Assembly: GCA_945870025.1 (NCBI GenBank)
Contig: CAMBQN010000024.1
Coordinates: 1-39,734, forward strand
DNA: 39,734 nt
Source of the DNA: Akkermansia muciniphila
Lineage (GTDB): Bacteria > Verrucomicrobiota > Kiritimatiellia > RFP12 > JAAYNR01
Direction of reading: 5' to 3'
Shown here one piece after another: positions 25,345-33,230 of the stretch (the first letter of the stretch is position 1; every line of letters starts with the position of its first letter). The translations under genes and the position numbers were made by a program. The notes under the pieces are model-generated. The model saw only the letters and a program-made list of their open reading frames with translations, was not told the origin of the DNA and did no database searches.

Positions 25345-25350
25345 GCCAAC

Positions 25351-26919
25351 ATGAAACCGAAGCTGATCGTCATGCTCCTGCTCCTGGTGCTGCTCCCGCT
25401 GGGGCTGATCGCCTGGCTGGGAGTGGGGATCGCGCGCCACGAGCAGGAGCGCGTTCAGCAGCGCATGCAGCAGGCGCTGACGGCGCGCCTGACGGATCTC
25501 CGGGACACCGTTGGCCGTCTGATGGAAAAGGAGGCGCGGGACTTGCAGCGCCTGACTGATCTCCAGACGTCCGAGTCCGAGGCCCTCCGCGAGCTGGTGC
25601 GGGGGCGGCGCCTGATCCGTCAGTTGTTCGTGCTCGCCCCGGACAAGGCGTTTCTCTTTCCGCCTACCGGCGGGTCAAGCGAGCGGGAGCGCGAGGCGCT
25701 CCTGCGGCTGGCGCCGGTCTGGAAATCGGCGGCCGTCTTTCATCCAGCCGGAGCGGAGAGCGGCGCATCCCTCCCGCAATCGGGCTGGCACACCTGGTTT
25801 GCGGACGACGGCGTGCAGCTTTTCTACTGGCGACGCCTGACAGACGGCCGGACGGTCGGGGTTGAACTGGAAAGCACCGCCCTGCTGGCGGATGTCATCG
25901 CCCTGTTGCCCGCCTCCGACGCCGGCCCGGCCGACCTGCCCGCAGGCCGCATCGTGCTACAGGACGCCCGAAATATTCCACTTTACCAGTGGGGCACCTA
26001 CCGGCCGCCCCCGCAGGAGCTGCCGCTGGCCCGTCTGACGTTTGCGCCGCCGCTGAATGCGTGGAGTCTGGAATACTACGTGCCCGCCGCTCAATCCGGC
26101 CGGACCGTGAGCGGCAGCGCGCTGTTCAACGTGGGCGCCGCAGTGGGCGTGGTCGCGCTCACCCTCGTCGCACTGGCCCACGCCCTCTACCGCGCCAGTT
26201 CCAGCGAACTGCGCGCTGCGGCGCAGAAGGTGAGCTTTGTCAATCAGGTGTCGCACGAGCTCAAGACCCCGCTGACCAACATTTGCATGTACGCCGAATT
26301 GCTGGCGGAACGCATTCCCGAAGACGATGGACAGGCGCGCGGCCACATCGGCATCGTCATTGCCGAGAGCCGCCGCCTCGGCCGGCTGATCGGCAACATC
26401 CTGACCTTCGCCCGGCAGCAAAAGGCCCGTCTGACGCTCCATCCGGCCGCAGGCACCGTGGACGCGATCATCGCCGACACGCTGGAAAGCTTCCGTCCGG
26501 TCTTGCAGGAGGCCGGCGTGCAGATCGCGTTCACCCCCGACGCCGGGCGAATGGTGATGCTGGACGCCGACGTGCTCACGCAGATTCTCGGCAATTTGTT
26601 CAGCAACGTCGAAAAATACGCCGTGGGCGGCCAGGCGCTGGAGGTGACCAGCCGGCAGACGGATGATCGCACCGAGATCCAGGTCGCCGACCGCGGCCCC
26701 GGCATCCCCGCCGTGCAGGCGGACGACATCTTCAAGCCGTTTGTGCGGCTGAGCAACTCGCTCACCGACGGCGTTTCCGGAACGGGCATCGGTCTCACCA
26801 TCGCCCGTGATCTGGCGCGCCTGCACGGCGGCGACCTCACGCTGGCGCGCGCGGAGGTCGGCGCGTGTTTCCAGGTGGTCTTGCGCACGCCCCCGACAAC
26901 CACAACAGGTGCCACATGA
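25351..26919 (+). CDS. Membrane sensor histidine kinase
   Basis: A 522-residue two-helix sensor. TM1 (about 5-27) and TM2 (about 257-280) enclose a periplasmic domain of about 225 residues without recognised motifs. The HisKA box is FVNQVSHELKTPLTNI with His302, followed by an HATPase domain: GNLFSNVEKYA (N box), VADRGPGIP (G1) and GVSGTGIGLTIARDLA (G2). The gene starts 6 bases after the VWA stop and overlaps the response-regulator start by 4 bases (ATGA), so the three are translationally coupled. The ribosome site is weak, consistent with coupling. The periplasmic domain next to an exported VWA protein suggests an envelope signal. Confidence 0.93.
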   Translation: MKPKLIVMLLLLVLLPLGLIAWLGVGIARHEQERVQQRMQQALTARLTDLRDTVGRLMEKEARDLQRLTDLQTSESEALRELVRGRRLIRQLFVLAPDKAFLFPPTGGSSEREREALLRLAPVWKSAAVFHPAGAESGASLPQSGWHTWFADDGVQLFYWRRLTDGRTVGVELESTALLADVIALLPASDAGPADLPAGRIVLQDARNIPLYQWGTYRPPPQELPLARLTFAPPLNAWSLEYYVPAAQSGRTVSGSALFNVGAAVGVVALTLVALAHALYRASSSELRAAAQKVSFVNQVSHELKTPLTNICMYAELLAERIPEDDGQARGHIGIVIAESRRLGRLIGNILTFARQQKARLTLHPAAGTVDAIIADTLESFRPVLQEAGVQIAFTPDAGRMVMLDADVLTQILGNLFSNVEKYAVGGQALEVTSRQTDDRTEIQVADRGPGIPAVQADDIFKPFVRLSNSLTDGVSGTGIGLTIARDLARLHGGDLTLARAEVGACFQVVLRTPPTTTTGAT

Positions 26920-27602
26920 AGATACAAGTCGTCGAAGATGATGCCCGCACCCGCAAGGGATTGCTGGAGATTCTCGCCAACGAGGGGTACGAGACCTGCT
27001 CCGCCGCGAACGGCACCGACGCGCTGGTCGTCTTTGCGAAGGAGTCGCCCGATGCGCTCTGTCTCGACATCATGATGCCGGGGCTGAGCGGATACGATGT
27101 CTGCCGCGAGATTCGCAAGACGAACAGCCGCGTCCCCATCCTGTTCATCAGCGCCAAGTCCGAGGAGGTTGACAAGGTGCTCGGCCTGGAACTGGGCGCG
27201 GATGACTACATCTCCAAGCCGTTCGGCGTGAAGGAGGTGGTGGCGCGGATTCGCGCAGTCACGCGGCGGTGCCTGGCGGCGCGTCCGTCCGCCACGCCGG
27301 CCGTTTCGTTTACCATGGCCGATCTCAAGGTCGTTCCGGCGGAACTCCGCGTCTATCGCGGCAAGCAGGCGATCGAGGTCAGCCTGCGGGACATGCGCAT
27401 CCTGCAGATGCTGTACGACAACCGGGGACGGGTGCTGGATCGCAACACCCTCTTCGACACCTGCTGGGGGATGAACTACATGCCCAACAGCCGGTCGCTC
27501 GACCAGCATATCTCGCAATTGCGCAAGCGCATCGAGGCCAATCCGGCCAAGCCGCGCATCATTCTCACCGTTCACAATGCCGGGTATCGGTATGATGTTT
27601 AA
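26916..27602 (+). CDS. OmpR/PhoB-type response regulator
   Basis: A 229-residue transcription factor. The receiver (1-120) has acidic EDD at 7-9, phosphoacceptor D51 and K101 (YISKPFG). The winged-helix domain (about 135-229) ends with SRSLDQHISQLRKRI and ILTVHNAGYRYDV, typical of the OmpR family. The ATG overlaps the kinase stop (ATGA), giving strong coupling. The stop lies 67 bases before the first paralogue of the LamG array, with an ECF-like promoter between them. It may activate the array together with the alternative sigma factor, or act elsewhere. Confidence 0.94.
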   Translation: MKIQVVEDDARTRKGLLEILANEGYETCSAANGTDALVVFAKESPDALCLDIMMPGLSGYDVCREIRKTNSRVPILFISAKSEEVDKVLGLELGADDYISKPFGVKEVVARIRAVTRRCLAARPSATPAVSFTMADLKVVPAELRVYRGKQAIEVSLRDMRILQMLYDNRGRVLDRNTLFDTCWGMNYMPNSRSLDQHISQLRKRIEANPAKPRIILTVHNAGYRYDV

Positions 27603-27609
27603 GAAATCG

Positions 27610-27638
27610 GGAACAAATGGGCCGCCACAGGCGTCTAA
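27610..27638 (+). promoter_or_regulatory. ECF/sigma-E-like promoter for the LamG array
   Basis: GGAACAA (27610-27616), 16 bases, GTCTAA (27633-27638). This has the spacing and sequence of sigma-E-type extracytoplasmic-function promoters (GGAAC at -35, GTCTAA at -10). The flanks extend the match to a second copy at 39198-39226: TCGGGAACAAA, 12 variable bases, GGCGTCTAA in both. A start site near 27645 would leave a leader of about 25 bases before the first paralogue at 27670. Confidence 0.65.
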
Positions 27639-27669
27639 GGATTCACGTGTGTGTCTCAGGAGAAATGAT

Positions 27670-28740
27670 ATGAAAAAGTGCGTGTGTGTTATTGCGGTGG
27701 CTTGGTCGGTGGCGTGGGCCGGAACGAGCTGGGCGGAAGGGAACAAGCCGGAGTCGCCGCTGGGGCTGGAACTGGATCTGGTGGACGGATCACACCTCAT
27801 CGGCATTCCCGGCATCACGAACGTGTCCGTGCAGACCTCCTTCGCCCTGATGAGCATTCCCCTGGCTCAGATACAGACCATCGGGATCGGCGACGATCAC
27901 GAGTCGCTTGAACTCAGCCTGCGCAACGGCGACAAACTCACCGGCGTGATCACCCTCAAGCCGATTGAGCTGACAACGTCCTTCGGGAAGGTGTCGGTGG
28001 GCCTCGAACACATCCGCAAGATCCGTGTATCCACGACAGACTCGGAAACGCGGGAGATGCTGAGAAAGGGACTGGTGCTGCACTACACGTTCGACAAGAA
28101 AGAAGACGGGATCGTGACTGACCAGAGCGACAAGAAGAACAACGGCACGGTCGTGGGCGCCACATTCGCCGACGGTAAAAACGGCGGTGCCTACAGCCTC
28201 AGCGGCAGCAATGATCACATCACCGCGCCGAACAGCGACAGCCTCGAAATCAAGGACAAACTGACCCTCTCGATCTGGGTCAATCTGACCTCGTTGAACC
28301 CCGGCGGATACGGCAACGAAGTGGGCTACATCCTCAATAAGGGAGACGACCTCTGGTGGAACCCAGCCTTCAGCTTGGGCTATGGCAAGGGAGGCGGGGA
28401 ACCCTTTTTTCACGTCTGCAACGCCACCGATCCGCAGCAGGGAGGCGGCAAGAGCGCCGGAAGCGCCGCCAAGATGGAACTCGGCAAATGGTATCACCTG
28501 GCGGGTGTGTACGACGGCGCCACGGTCAAGCTCTATGTCAACGGGAATCTCGATAAGACAGAAGCCTATTCCGGGCCGCTTCGTTCCGACAAGGCGCCGG
28601 TCCATCTGGGCGGCGGCAAGCTGTTCGGTGTCGACTGGGGCAATAATTTTACCGTCAACGGACTGGTGGACGAGGTAATGATCTACAACCGGGCGCTGTC
28701 CGACAACGAAGTCCGCCAGCTTTTCAGCGCCCAGAAATGA
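27670..28740 (+). CDS. Array paralogue P1: N-module plus LamG-like domain
   Basis: A 356-residue exported protein, first of ten tandem paralogues. The signal peptide is 1-22 (ending SWA). The shared N-module runs from about 33 to 115 and has two halves: LVDGSHLIGIP with IPLAQIQTIGI, and LRNGDKLTGVI with FGKVSVGLEHIRKI. The C-terminal half (about 132-352) is a LamG/concanavalin-like jelly roll: KGLVLHYTFD, KWYHLAGVYDG, KLYVNG and LVDEVMIYNRALSDNEV, motifs typical of Laminin_G_3-type sugar- or protein-binding domains. The start at 27670 has AGGAG 7-9 bases upstream; an earlier in-frame ATG at 27577 lies inside the regulator gene and would bury the signal peptide. The module is diverged in DNA from the other copies, as in P2 and P5. 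No sorting or anchor signal is at the C-terminus. Confidence 0.85.
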   Translation: MKKCVCVIAVAWSVAWAGTSWAEGNKPESPLGLELDLVDGSHLIGIPGITNVSVQTSFALMSIPLAQIQTIGIGDDHESLELSLRNGDKLTGVITLKPIELTTSFGKVSVGLEHIRKIRVSTTDSETREMLRKGLVLHYTFDKKEDGIVTDQSDKKNNGTVVGATFADGKNGGAYSLSGSNDHITAPNSDSLEIKDKLTLSIWVNLTSLNPGGYGNEVGYILNKGDDLWWNPAFSLGYGKGGGEPFFHVCNATDPQQGGGKSAGSAAKMELGKWYHLAGVYDGATVKLYVNGNLDKTEAYSGPLRSDKAPVHLGGGKLFGVDWGNNFTVNGLVDEVMIYNRALSDNEVRQLFSAQK

Positions 28741-28765
28741 ACGACTCGGCAAACAGGAGGATGAC

Positions 28766-29788
28766 ATGAGCAGGCACACGTTCTGGATCGGTGTATGTGC
28801 GGCCGCGGCGCTCGCCGGCGCGGCAGGGGCTGAGCCGGACCCGGCAGCAGCCCCCATTCAACTGACGGTCGAGCTGTCCGACGGATGCCGCCTCATCGGC
28901 GTTCCGGCCCAGACCTCGGTCCCCATCATTTCGGCGATCGGCAAAATCGACGTGCCGCTGGCTCAGGTAACGACGATGACGTTTCAGGACGACCATGAGG
29001 GCATCACCGTCGCGCTGGTCAATGGCGACCGTCTGACCGGCGTTCAGAGTCTGGACGAATTGCGGATGAAGACCCTTTTCGGCGACATCGCCATCAAGCC
29101 CGTGCTCATTCGCAAGATCGAATGCCGAGCCGGCTATGGGGGCACCAAACTACCGGTGAACCTGAGCAAAGGGCTCGTGCTGTACTACACGTTTGATGGA
29201 CTTCAGGAGGGTGTCGTGAAAGATGCCAGCGATTGCAAGAACCACTCAGCCGCCGTCCGAGGCGTCAACGTCGACGGAAAAGCGTCGTTTCAGGGAAACA
29301 CGTATATCTCGGTCCCCAACAGCGCATCGCTCAATCCGGACAAGAGCATCACCCTATCGGTTTGGATCAAGGCCACAACCCATCAGAACAAAGGGATCGT
29401 AATGAAAGGTCCACTGACCGACTCCCAGGGAAGCTACAGTCTGGGATTAAGTCCGGATTCATGGGGCGGACTTGCATTGTTTCGCTTAAACGGAGGGATC
29501 GAAGATGGACAGGGACAGGTGGCGACACGCGAGTCCATGGACGGCTACATGGGGAAATGGACGCATCTGGTTGGCACGTATGCGGACGGCGAGCAGAAAA
29601 TTTATTTAAATGGCAAGCTTTCGGGGACGCAATCGTATCAGCAGCCCATTCAGAACGACGCCAACGCTCTGGTTGTGGGCGGTTACTATTCGGCGGGCTA
29701 CCTTTATCAGGGTGATCTCGATGATCTGATGATTTTCAACCGCGCACTGAGCGGTGCCGAAATTGAACAGCTCTACAAGTTGCGATAA
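28766..29788 (+). CDS. Array paralogue P2: N-module plus LamG-like domain
   Basis: A 340-residue exported protein. The signal peptide belongs to the type A family of this array (TFWIGVCAAAALAGAAGA). The N-module (about 32-115) is diverged: LSDGCRLIGVP, VPLAQVTTM, LVNGDRLTGVQ, FGDIAIKPVLIRKI. The LamG-like domain (about 134-338) has KGLVLYYTFDG, SLNPDKSITLSVWIKA, KWTHLVGTYADG, IYLNGK and DLMIFNRALSGAEIEQLY. CAGGAGG precedes the start by about 6 bases, and P1 ends 25 bases earlier. With P1 and P5 it forms the older, diverged part of the family. Ligand unknown; LamG folds bind carbohydrates or proteins, often with calcium. Confidence 0.85.
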   Translation: MSRHTFWIGVCAAAALAGAAGAEPDPAAAPIQLTVELSDGCRLIGVPAQTSVPIISAIGKIDVPLAQVTTMTFQDDHEGITVALVNGDRLTGVQSLDELRMKTLFGDIAIKPVLIRKIECRAGYGGTKLPVNLSKGLVLYYTFDGLQEGVVKDASDCKNHSAAVRGVNVDGKASFQGNTYISVPNSASLNPDKSITLSVWIKATTHQNKGIVMKGPLTDSQGSYSLGLSPDSWGGLALFRLNGGIEDGQGQVATRESMDGYMGKWTHLVGTYADGEQKIYLNGKLSGTQSYQQPIQNDANALVVGGYYSAGYLYQGDLDDLMIFNRALSGAEIEQLYKLR

Positions 29789-29827
29789 CGATCCAAGCCG
29801 GCGATATCGAAAGAAGCAATCACGTTC

Positions 29828-29848
29828 ATCGGCGACTTGCCGAAGTGA
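29828..29848 (+). pseudogene. Fossil 3' end of a lost array paralogue
   Basis: In the spacer between P2 and P3, these 21 bases are identical to the last seven codons of P5 (33187-33207), encoding IGDLPK and a TGA stop. The following bases also resemble the P5-P6 spacer (ACAC, GGAAGGATG, then ATG). P2 already ends at 29788, so this second gene end has no gene in front of it. It reads as the scar of a deletion or unequal crossover that removed the body of another paralogue. Confidence 0.65.
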
Positions 29849-29872
29849 GAACACAGAAAAAGGAAGGATGAC

Positions 29873-30949
29873 ATGAAGACGAATGTATTTTGGATAGGTG
29901 TATGTGCGGCCACGGCGCTAATCACAGCGGCTGGCGAAGAGGCGCAGACCAACGCCACGCTCCGCCTCACCATCGACTTGGTTGATGGCTCGCGTCTCGT
30001 CGGCACCCCCGTCATCGCGACCGTGCCCGTGCAGACATCCTACGCCAAGATGGATGTGCCACTGATGCAGATCCAGGCATTGAAGATCGGTTGCGATCAC
30101 GAAACCGTGACTTTGGATTTGCGCAACGGCGACAAACTGACCGGCGTGATCAGTCTGGCGCCGATTAAGATGATAACCGTGTTCGGAACGGTTGCGGTCG
30201 GCATCGAGCACATCAAGCAGTTGGATATTGTGCTGAGCGGCGGAACGGCTCAGAAGGGGCTGGTCTTGTGGAATCGGCTCGGATCGGAAAGCGAAGTCAA
30301 GAATAGCCGTGTCGGCCTGGGAGGAAAGCTGGATGCCGGCCGTTTCGCGGAGGGTCGCTTCGGGCAGGGCGTCGAACTGAACATGAAAGAGCCGTTGGGA
30401 GTGACGTTCCCCGCTGAAATCGTTCCAGCATCGGCGGGGTGTATCGAATTCTGGGCGAAACTCGTTAATTTTCCGGCCACTATTACACAGGGCTACCATC
30501 CCTCATTGATTCGTTCCGATACTCCCGAAGGAGGTGGGTTCCACCTATTCTTTGCCCCCAACGACGGTGCTGCTAACGGTGGTCTCTGCATTAAAAGCCG
30601 ACTGGGCTGGGCGGGAACAGGACCGTTCGGATCTTGGAGTTACGCGGCATCGATGAAGTCCGCCAAGGCTGGCGATTGGCATCATTATGCAATCGTGTGG
30701 AACGGCGTCGGCAACATCCCCAATGTTGCTGACACGACGCGCAAGATTAGCGTGTTTGTGGACGGACAGTTGAACACGACCACCAGCAACAAATCGCCGG
30801 AAGAACAGCTATTTGCGCCTGGTAATGCACCCCGATTCGGATTCATCGGTTTTTCCACCGATGCGATCCCTGGCGCCAGCATCGTCTTCGATAACCTCAA
30901 AATCTGGAACTACGCCAAGACGGATTTCAGCGACCGCGACAACGAGTAG
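29873..30949 (+). CDS. Array paralogue P3: N-module plus second-type LamG domain
   Basis: A 358-residue exported protein. The signal peptide is type A (VFWIGVCAATALITAA), but the mature N-terminus is that of type B genes (GEEAQTNATLRL), so the leader is chimeric. The N-module (about 31-114) carries the VISLAPIKMITVFGTVAVG variant shared only with P4. The C-domain (about 128-352) differs from P1/P2: it begins GLVLWNRLGSE and has GVTFPAEIVPASAGCIEFWA, DWHHYAIVWNG, ISVFVDGQLN and VFDNLKIWNYAKTDF, a concanavalin-like fold found also in P4 and P9. An unusual Cys replaces Asp in KIGCDHE. AAGGAAGG lies 6 bases before the start. Confidence 0.85.
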   Translation: MKTNVFWIGVCAATALITAAGEEAQTNATLRLTIDLVDGSRLVGTPVIATVPVQTSYAKMDVPLMQIQALKIGCDHETVTLDLRNGDKLTGVISLAPIKMITVFGTVAVGIEHIKQLDIVLSGGTAQKGLVLWNRLGSESEVKNSRVGLGGKLDAGRFAEGRFGQGVELNMKEPLGVTFPAEIVPASAGCIEFWAKLVNFPATITQGYHPSLIRSDTPEGGGFHLFFAPNDGAANGGLCIKSRLGWAGTGPFGSWSYAASMKSAKAGDWHHYAIVWNGVGNIPNVADTTRKISVFVDGQLNTTTSNKSPEEQLFAPGNAPRFGFIGFSTDAIPGASIVFDNLKIWNYAKTDFSDRDNE

Positions 30950-30975
30950 ACAAACACCCAAACAGAAGGACCACC

Positions 30976-32067
30976 ATGAAAACCATGAGCAGCCGCAAAC
31001 ACGTGCTGGCCGTCGGAATGATCGTCGCCCTCGCCGTCTCATCCTGGGGCGAAGAGGCGCAGACCAACGCCACGCTCCGCCTCGTCATCGATTTGGTTGA
31101 TGGCTCACGTCTCATCGGCACCCCCGGCATCGCGACCGTGCCCGTGCAGACATCCTACGCCAAGATGGATGTGCCGCTGACGCAAATCCAGGCCCTGAAG
31201 ATCGGTGACGATCACGAGACTGTGACTTTGAACTTGCGCAACGGCGACAAGCTGACCGGCGTGATCAGTCTGGCGCCGATTAAGCTGATAACCGTGTTCG
31301 GAACGGTTGCGGTCGGCATCGAGCATATCCAGCAGTTGGATATTGTGCTGAGCGGCGGAACGGGCCAGAAGGGGCTGGTCTTGTGGAACCGGCTCGGGTC
31401 GGAAAGCGATGTCAAGAATAGCCGTGTCGGCCCGGGAGGCAAACTGAATGCCGGCCGTTTCGTGGAGGGGCGCTTCGGCCAGGGTATCGAACTGAACATG
31501 CAGGAGCCGTTCGGTGTCACTTTCCCCGCTGAAATCGTTCCCGCATCGGCCGGGTGTATCGAATTCTGGGCGAAACTGATGGACTTCCCTCAAGCCCTGC
31601 CATCGGGCGAAAAACCCGGCCTCGTCGGCGTGAGCGAAAAAGAGAACGTTCCGGGCGGCCCTTGCATTGACTTCAACGGTAACGATGGCGCGGCCAATGG
31701 TGGGCTTTGCGCCCGGCTGGGTACGATCGGATCAGCAGGAACGGCTCAACATGGAAGTTGGACCTACGCGCGGGCTTTGGGCACAGACGCTGTGGGTGAC
31801 TGGCACCACTACGCACTCGTGTGGAATCCCGCCGGCATCCCTGGCGTTTCCGATGGCACGCGTTGTGTCGCCATATTTGTCGATGGCCGACTCAACACAG
31901 GTTCATGGAACGGTCCCGTGGTTCCACCCGGTCCTTGGACAATGCCCAGCGGCGGTCGCCTCGGATTGCTTTGTCACCAAGGCATGCCAAGCGGCCGCAT
32001 TATCTTCGATAACCTTAAGATCTGGAACTACGCCAAGACGGATTTCAACGACCGGACGGATGAGTAA
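30976..32067 (+). CDS. Array paralogue P4: N-module plus second-type LamG domain
   Basis: A 363-residue exported protein with a type B signal peptide (KHVLAVGMIVALAVSSWG). The N-module (about 35-118) is close to identical to that of P3 at DNA level. The C-domain follows the GLVLWNRLGSE type (about 131-357), ending IIFDNLKIWNYAKTDFNDR. Its first 80 residues are nearly the same as P3 and P9, and the middle diverges strongly, with a different loop region (SGEKPGLVGVSEKENVPGG). AGAAGGA lies 7 bases upstream; an in-frame ATG three codons later is also possible. A 99-bp spacer with heptamer repeats and a hairpin follows. Confidence 0.85.
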   Translation: MKTMSSRKHVLAVGMIVALAVSSWGEEAQTNATLRLVIDLVDGSRLIGTPGIATVPVQTSYAKMDVPLTQIQALKIGDDHETVTLNLRNGDKLTGVISLAPIKLITVFGTVAVGIEHIQQLDIVLSGGTGQKGLVLWNRLGSESDVKNSRVGPGGKLNAGRFVEGRFGQGIELNMQEPFGVTFPAEIVPASAGCIEFWAKLMDFPQALPSGEKPGLVGVSEKENVPGGPCIDFNGNDGAANGGLCARLGTIGSAGTAQHGSWTYARALGTDAVGDWHHYALVWNPAGIPGVSDGTRCVAIFVDGRLNTGSWNGPVVPPGPWTMPSGGRLGLLCHQGMPSGRIIFDNLKIWNYAKTDFNDRTDE

Positions 32068-32089
32068 CGTTCACGATGTTGCGTCTTCC

Positions 32090-32117
32090 TGAAACCTGAA
32101 CACTGAAACCTGAAACC
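32090..32117. repeat. Four tandem TGAAACC/TGAACAC heptamers
   Basis: Four consecutive 7-mers read TGAAACC, TGAACAC, TGAAACC, TGAAACC. This is the same degenerate unit as at 14454-14474. It lies just after the P4 stop and is followed by a hairpin. Confidence 0.7.
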
Positions 32118-32118
32118 G

Positions 32119-32143
32119 GCGCTTGCAGGGGTTCTGCAAGCGC
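32119..32143 (+). terminator. Perfect 10-bp hairpin between P4 and P5
   Basis: GCGCTTGCAG (32119-32128) and CTGCAAGCGC (32134-32143) with a 5-base loop. There is no U-tract, so it may be an attenuator, an mRNA-processing or stability hairpin, or part of a repeat element with the adjoining heptamers, rather than a full terminator. It lies 23 bases before the P5 start. Confidence 0.5.
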
Positions 32144-32166
32144 CTTGAGATAGGCAGGAGGCGAGA

Positions 32167-33207
32167 ATGAAAGCAAAGTGGATAAGTATCGCAGCGACAG
32201 TGATCGGACTGACTCTGTCGGCATGGGCCGGTGGGACCAGTAACGAATCGATTCGGATTTCGATGGAGCTGGCCGATGGGTCGCGGCTGATCGGAACCAC
32301 GGCGGTGACGTCCGTCCGTCTCGTCAGCGCCATCGGTAAGATCGCGTTGCCGGTCGGCACACTCAGGAGCGTCCAGTTCAACCCGGATCGCGAGACCGTG
32401 ACGGTCCACCTCGTGAACAATGACCTGCTTTCGGGCGTGCTGGATTTGCCCGTGCTCCCGATGCAGACGCTGTTCGGCAGCGTGGCGGTGCCGATGACGC
32501 AATGCCGCAGCCTCGCCTTCTCGAGCGGCCGTGGCGATGCCGGCCTGGTGCTGCACTACACGTTTGATGAGGATACCGAGAAGGTGCAGGACCGCAGCGG
32601 CCTGGGCCATGACGGCGTTTGGGTGGGCGCCCCAGTTTACGAGACCGGCGTTCAAGGCAAAGCCGCCCGCTTCCGAAGCAAGGACACCTATCTCGTGGCG
32701 GCATCGCCTGAGTTGAATATGAACGGATGGAACGGATTGACCGTCTCCCTCTGGGTCAAGGCCGCCAGTCACACCACCTACGGCCACGTGATCAACCGCG
32801 GCCCGCTCACCACGGACAAGGAGGGCGCTTTTGGACTCGGCCTCGGGCAAGGATACAAGAAGGGCCTCTTCTCGGTGAAGAACAATCCAGACAATCCATG
32901 CCCAACGGTGATTGCCGGCTCGGACAATCTTCCGCTAAACCGCTGGTGCCACCTGGCTGGAACCTATGACGGAGAAATGATGCGCTACTATGTTGACGGC
33001 AAACTGGAAAAAGAGACCCGGCTCGCCGCTACGACTACGCCCCTTTTGGACGGCCCCGACACGAAGCTGGTCATCGGCAACATGTCGCGTCTCCCCTTCA
33101 TCAACTGGAGCGATATGTTTTTCAACGGCGCGGTGGACGAGGTCCGGATTTACAAGCGTGCGCTCTCGGAGGATGAAATCAAGCAAATCGGCGACTTGCC
33201 GAAGTGA
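32167..33207 (+). CDS. Array paralogue P5: diverged N-module plus LamG-like domain
   Basis: A 346-residue exported protein. The signal peptide (MKAKWISIAATVIGLTLSAWA) is unlike types A and B. The N-module (about 31-114) is the most diverged: LADGSRLIGTT, AIGKIALPVGTLRSV, LVNNDLLSGVL, FGSVAVPMTQCRSL. The LamG-like domain (about 122-344) has GLVLHYTFDEDTE, LTVSLWVKAASH, RWCHLAGTYDG, YYVDGK and AVDEVRIYKRALSEDEI. The C-terminal IGDLPK codons recur as a fossil at 29828-29848. AGGAGG lies 7 bases upstream of the start. Confidence 0.85.
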   Translation: MKAKWISIAATVIGLTLSAWAGGTSNESIRISMELADGSRLIGTTAVTSVRLVSAIGKIALPVGTLRSVQFNPDRETVTVHLVNNDLLSGVLDLPVLPMQTLFGSVAVPMTQCRSLAFSSGRGDAGLVLHYTFDEDTEKVQDRSGLGHDGVWVGAPVYETGVQGKAARFRSKDTYLVAASPELNMNGWNGLTVSLWVKAASHTTYGHVINRGPLTTDKEGAFGLGLGQGYKKGLFSVKNNPDNPCPTVIAGSDNLPLNRWCHLAGTYDGEMMRYYVDGKLEKETRLAATTTPLLDGPDTKLVIGNMSRLPFINWSDMFFNGAVDEVRIYKRALSEDEIKQIGDLPK

Positions 33208-33230
33208 AGACACGGGGAAGGATGGATGAC

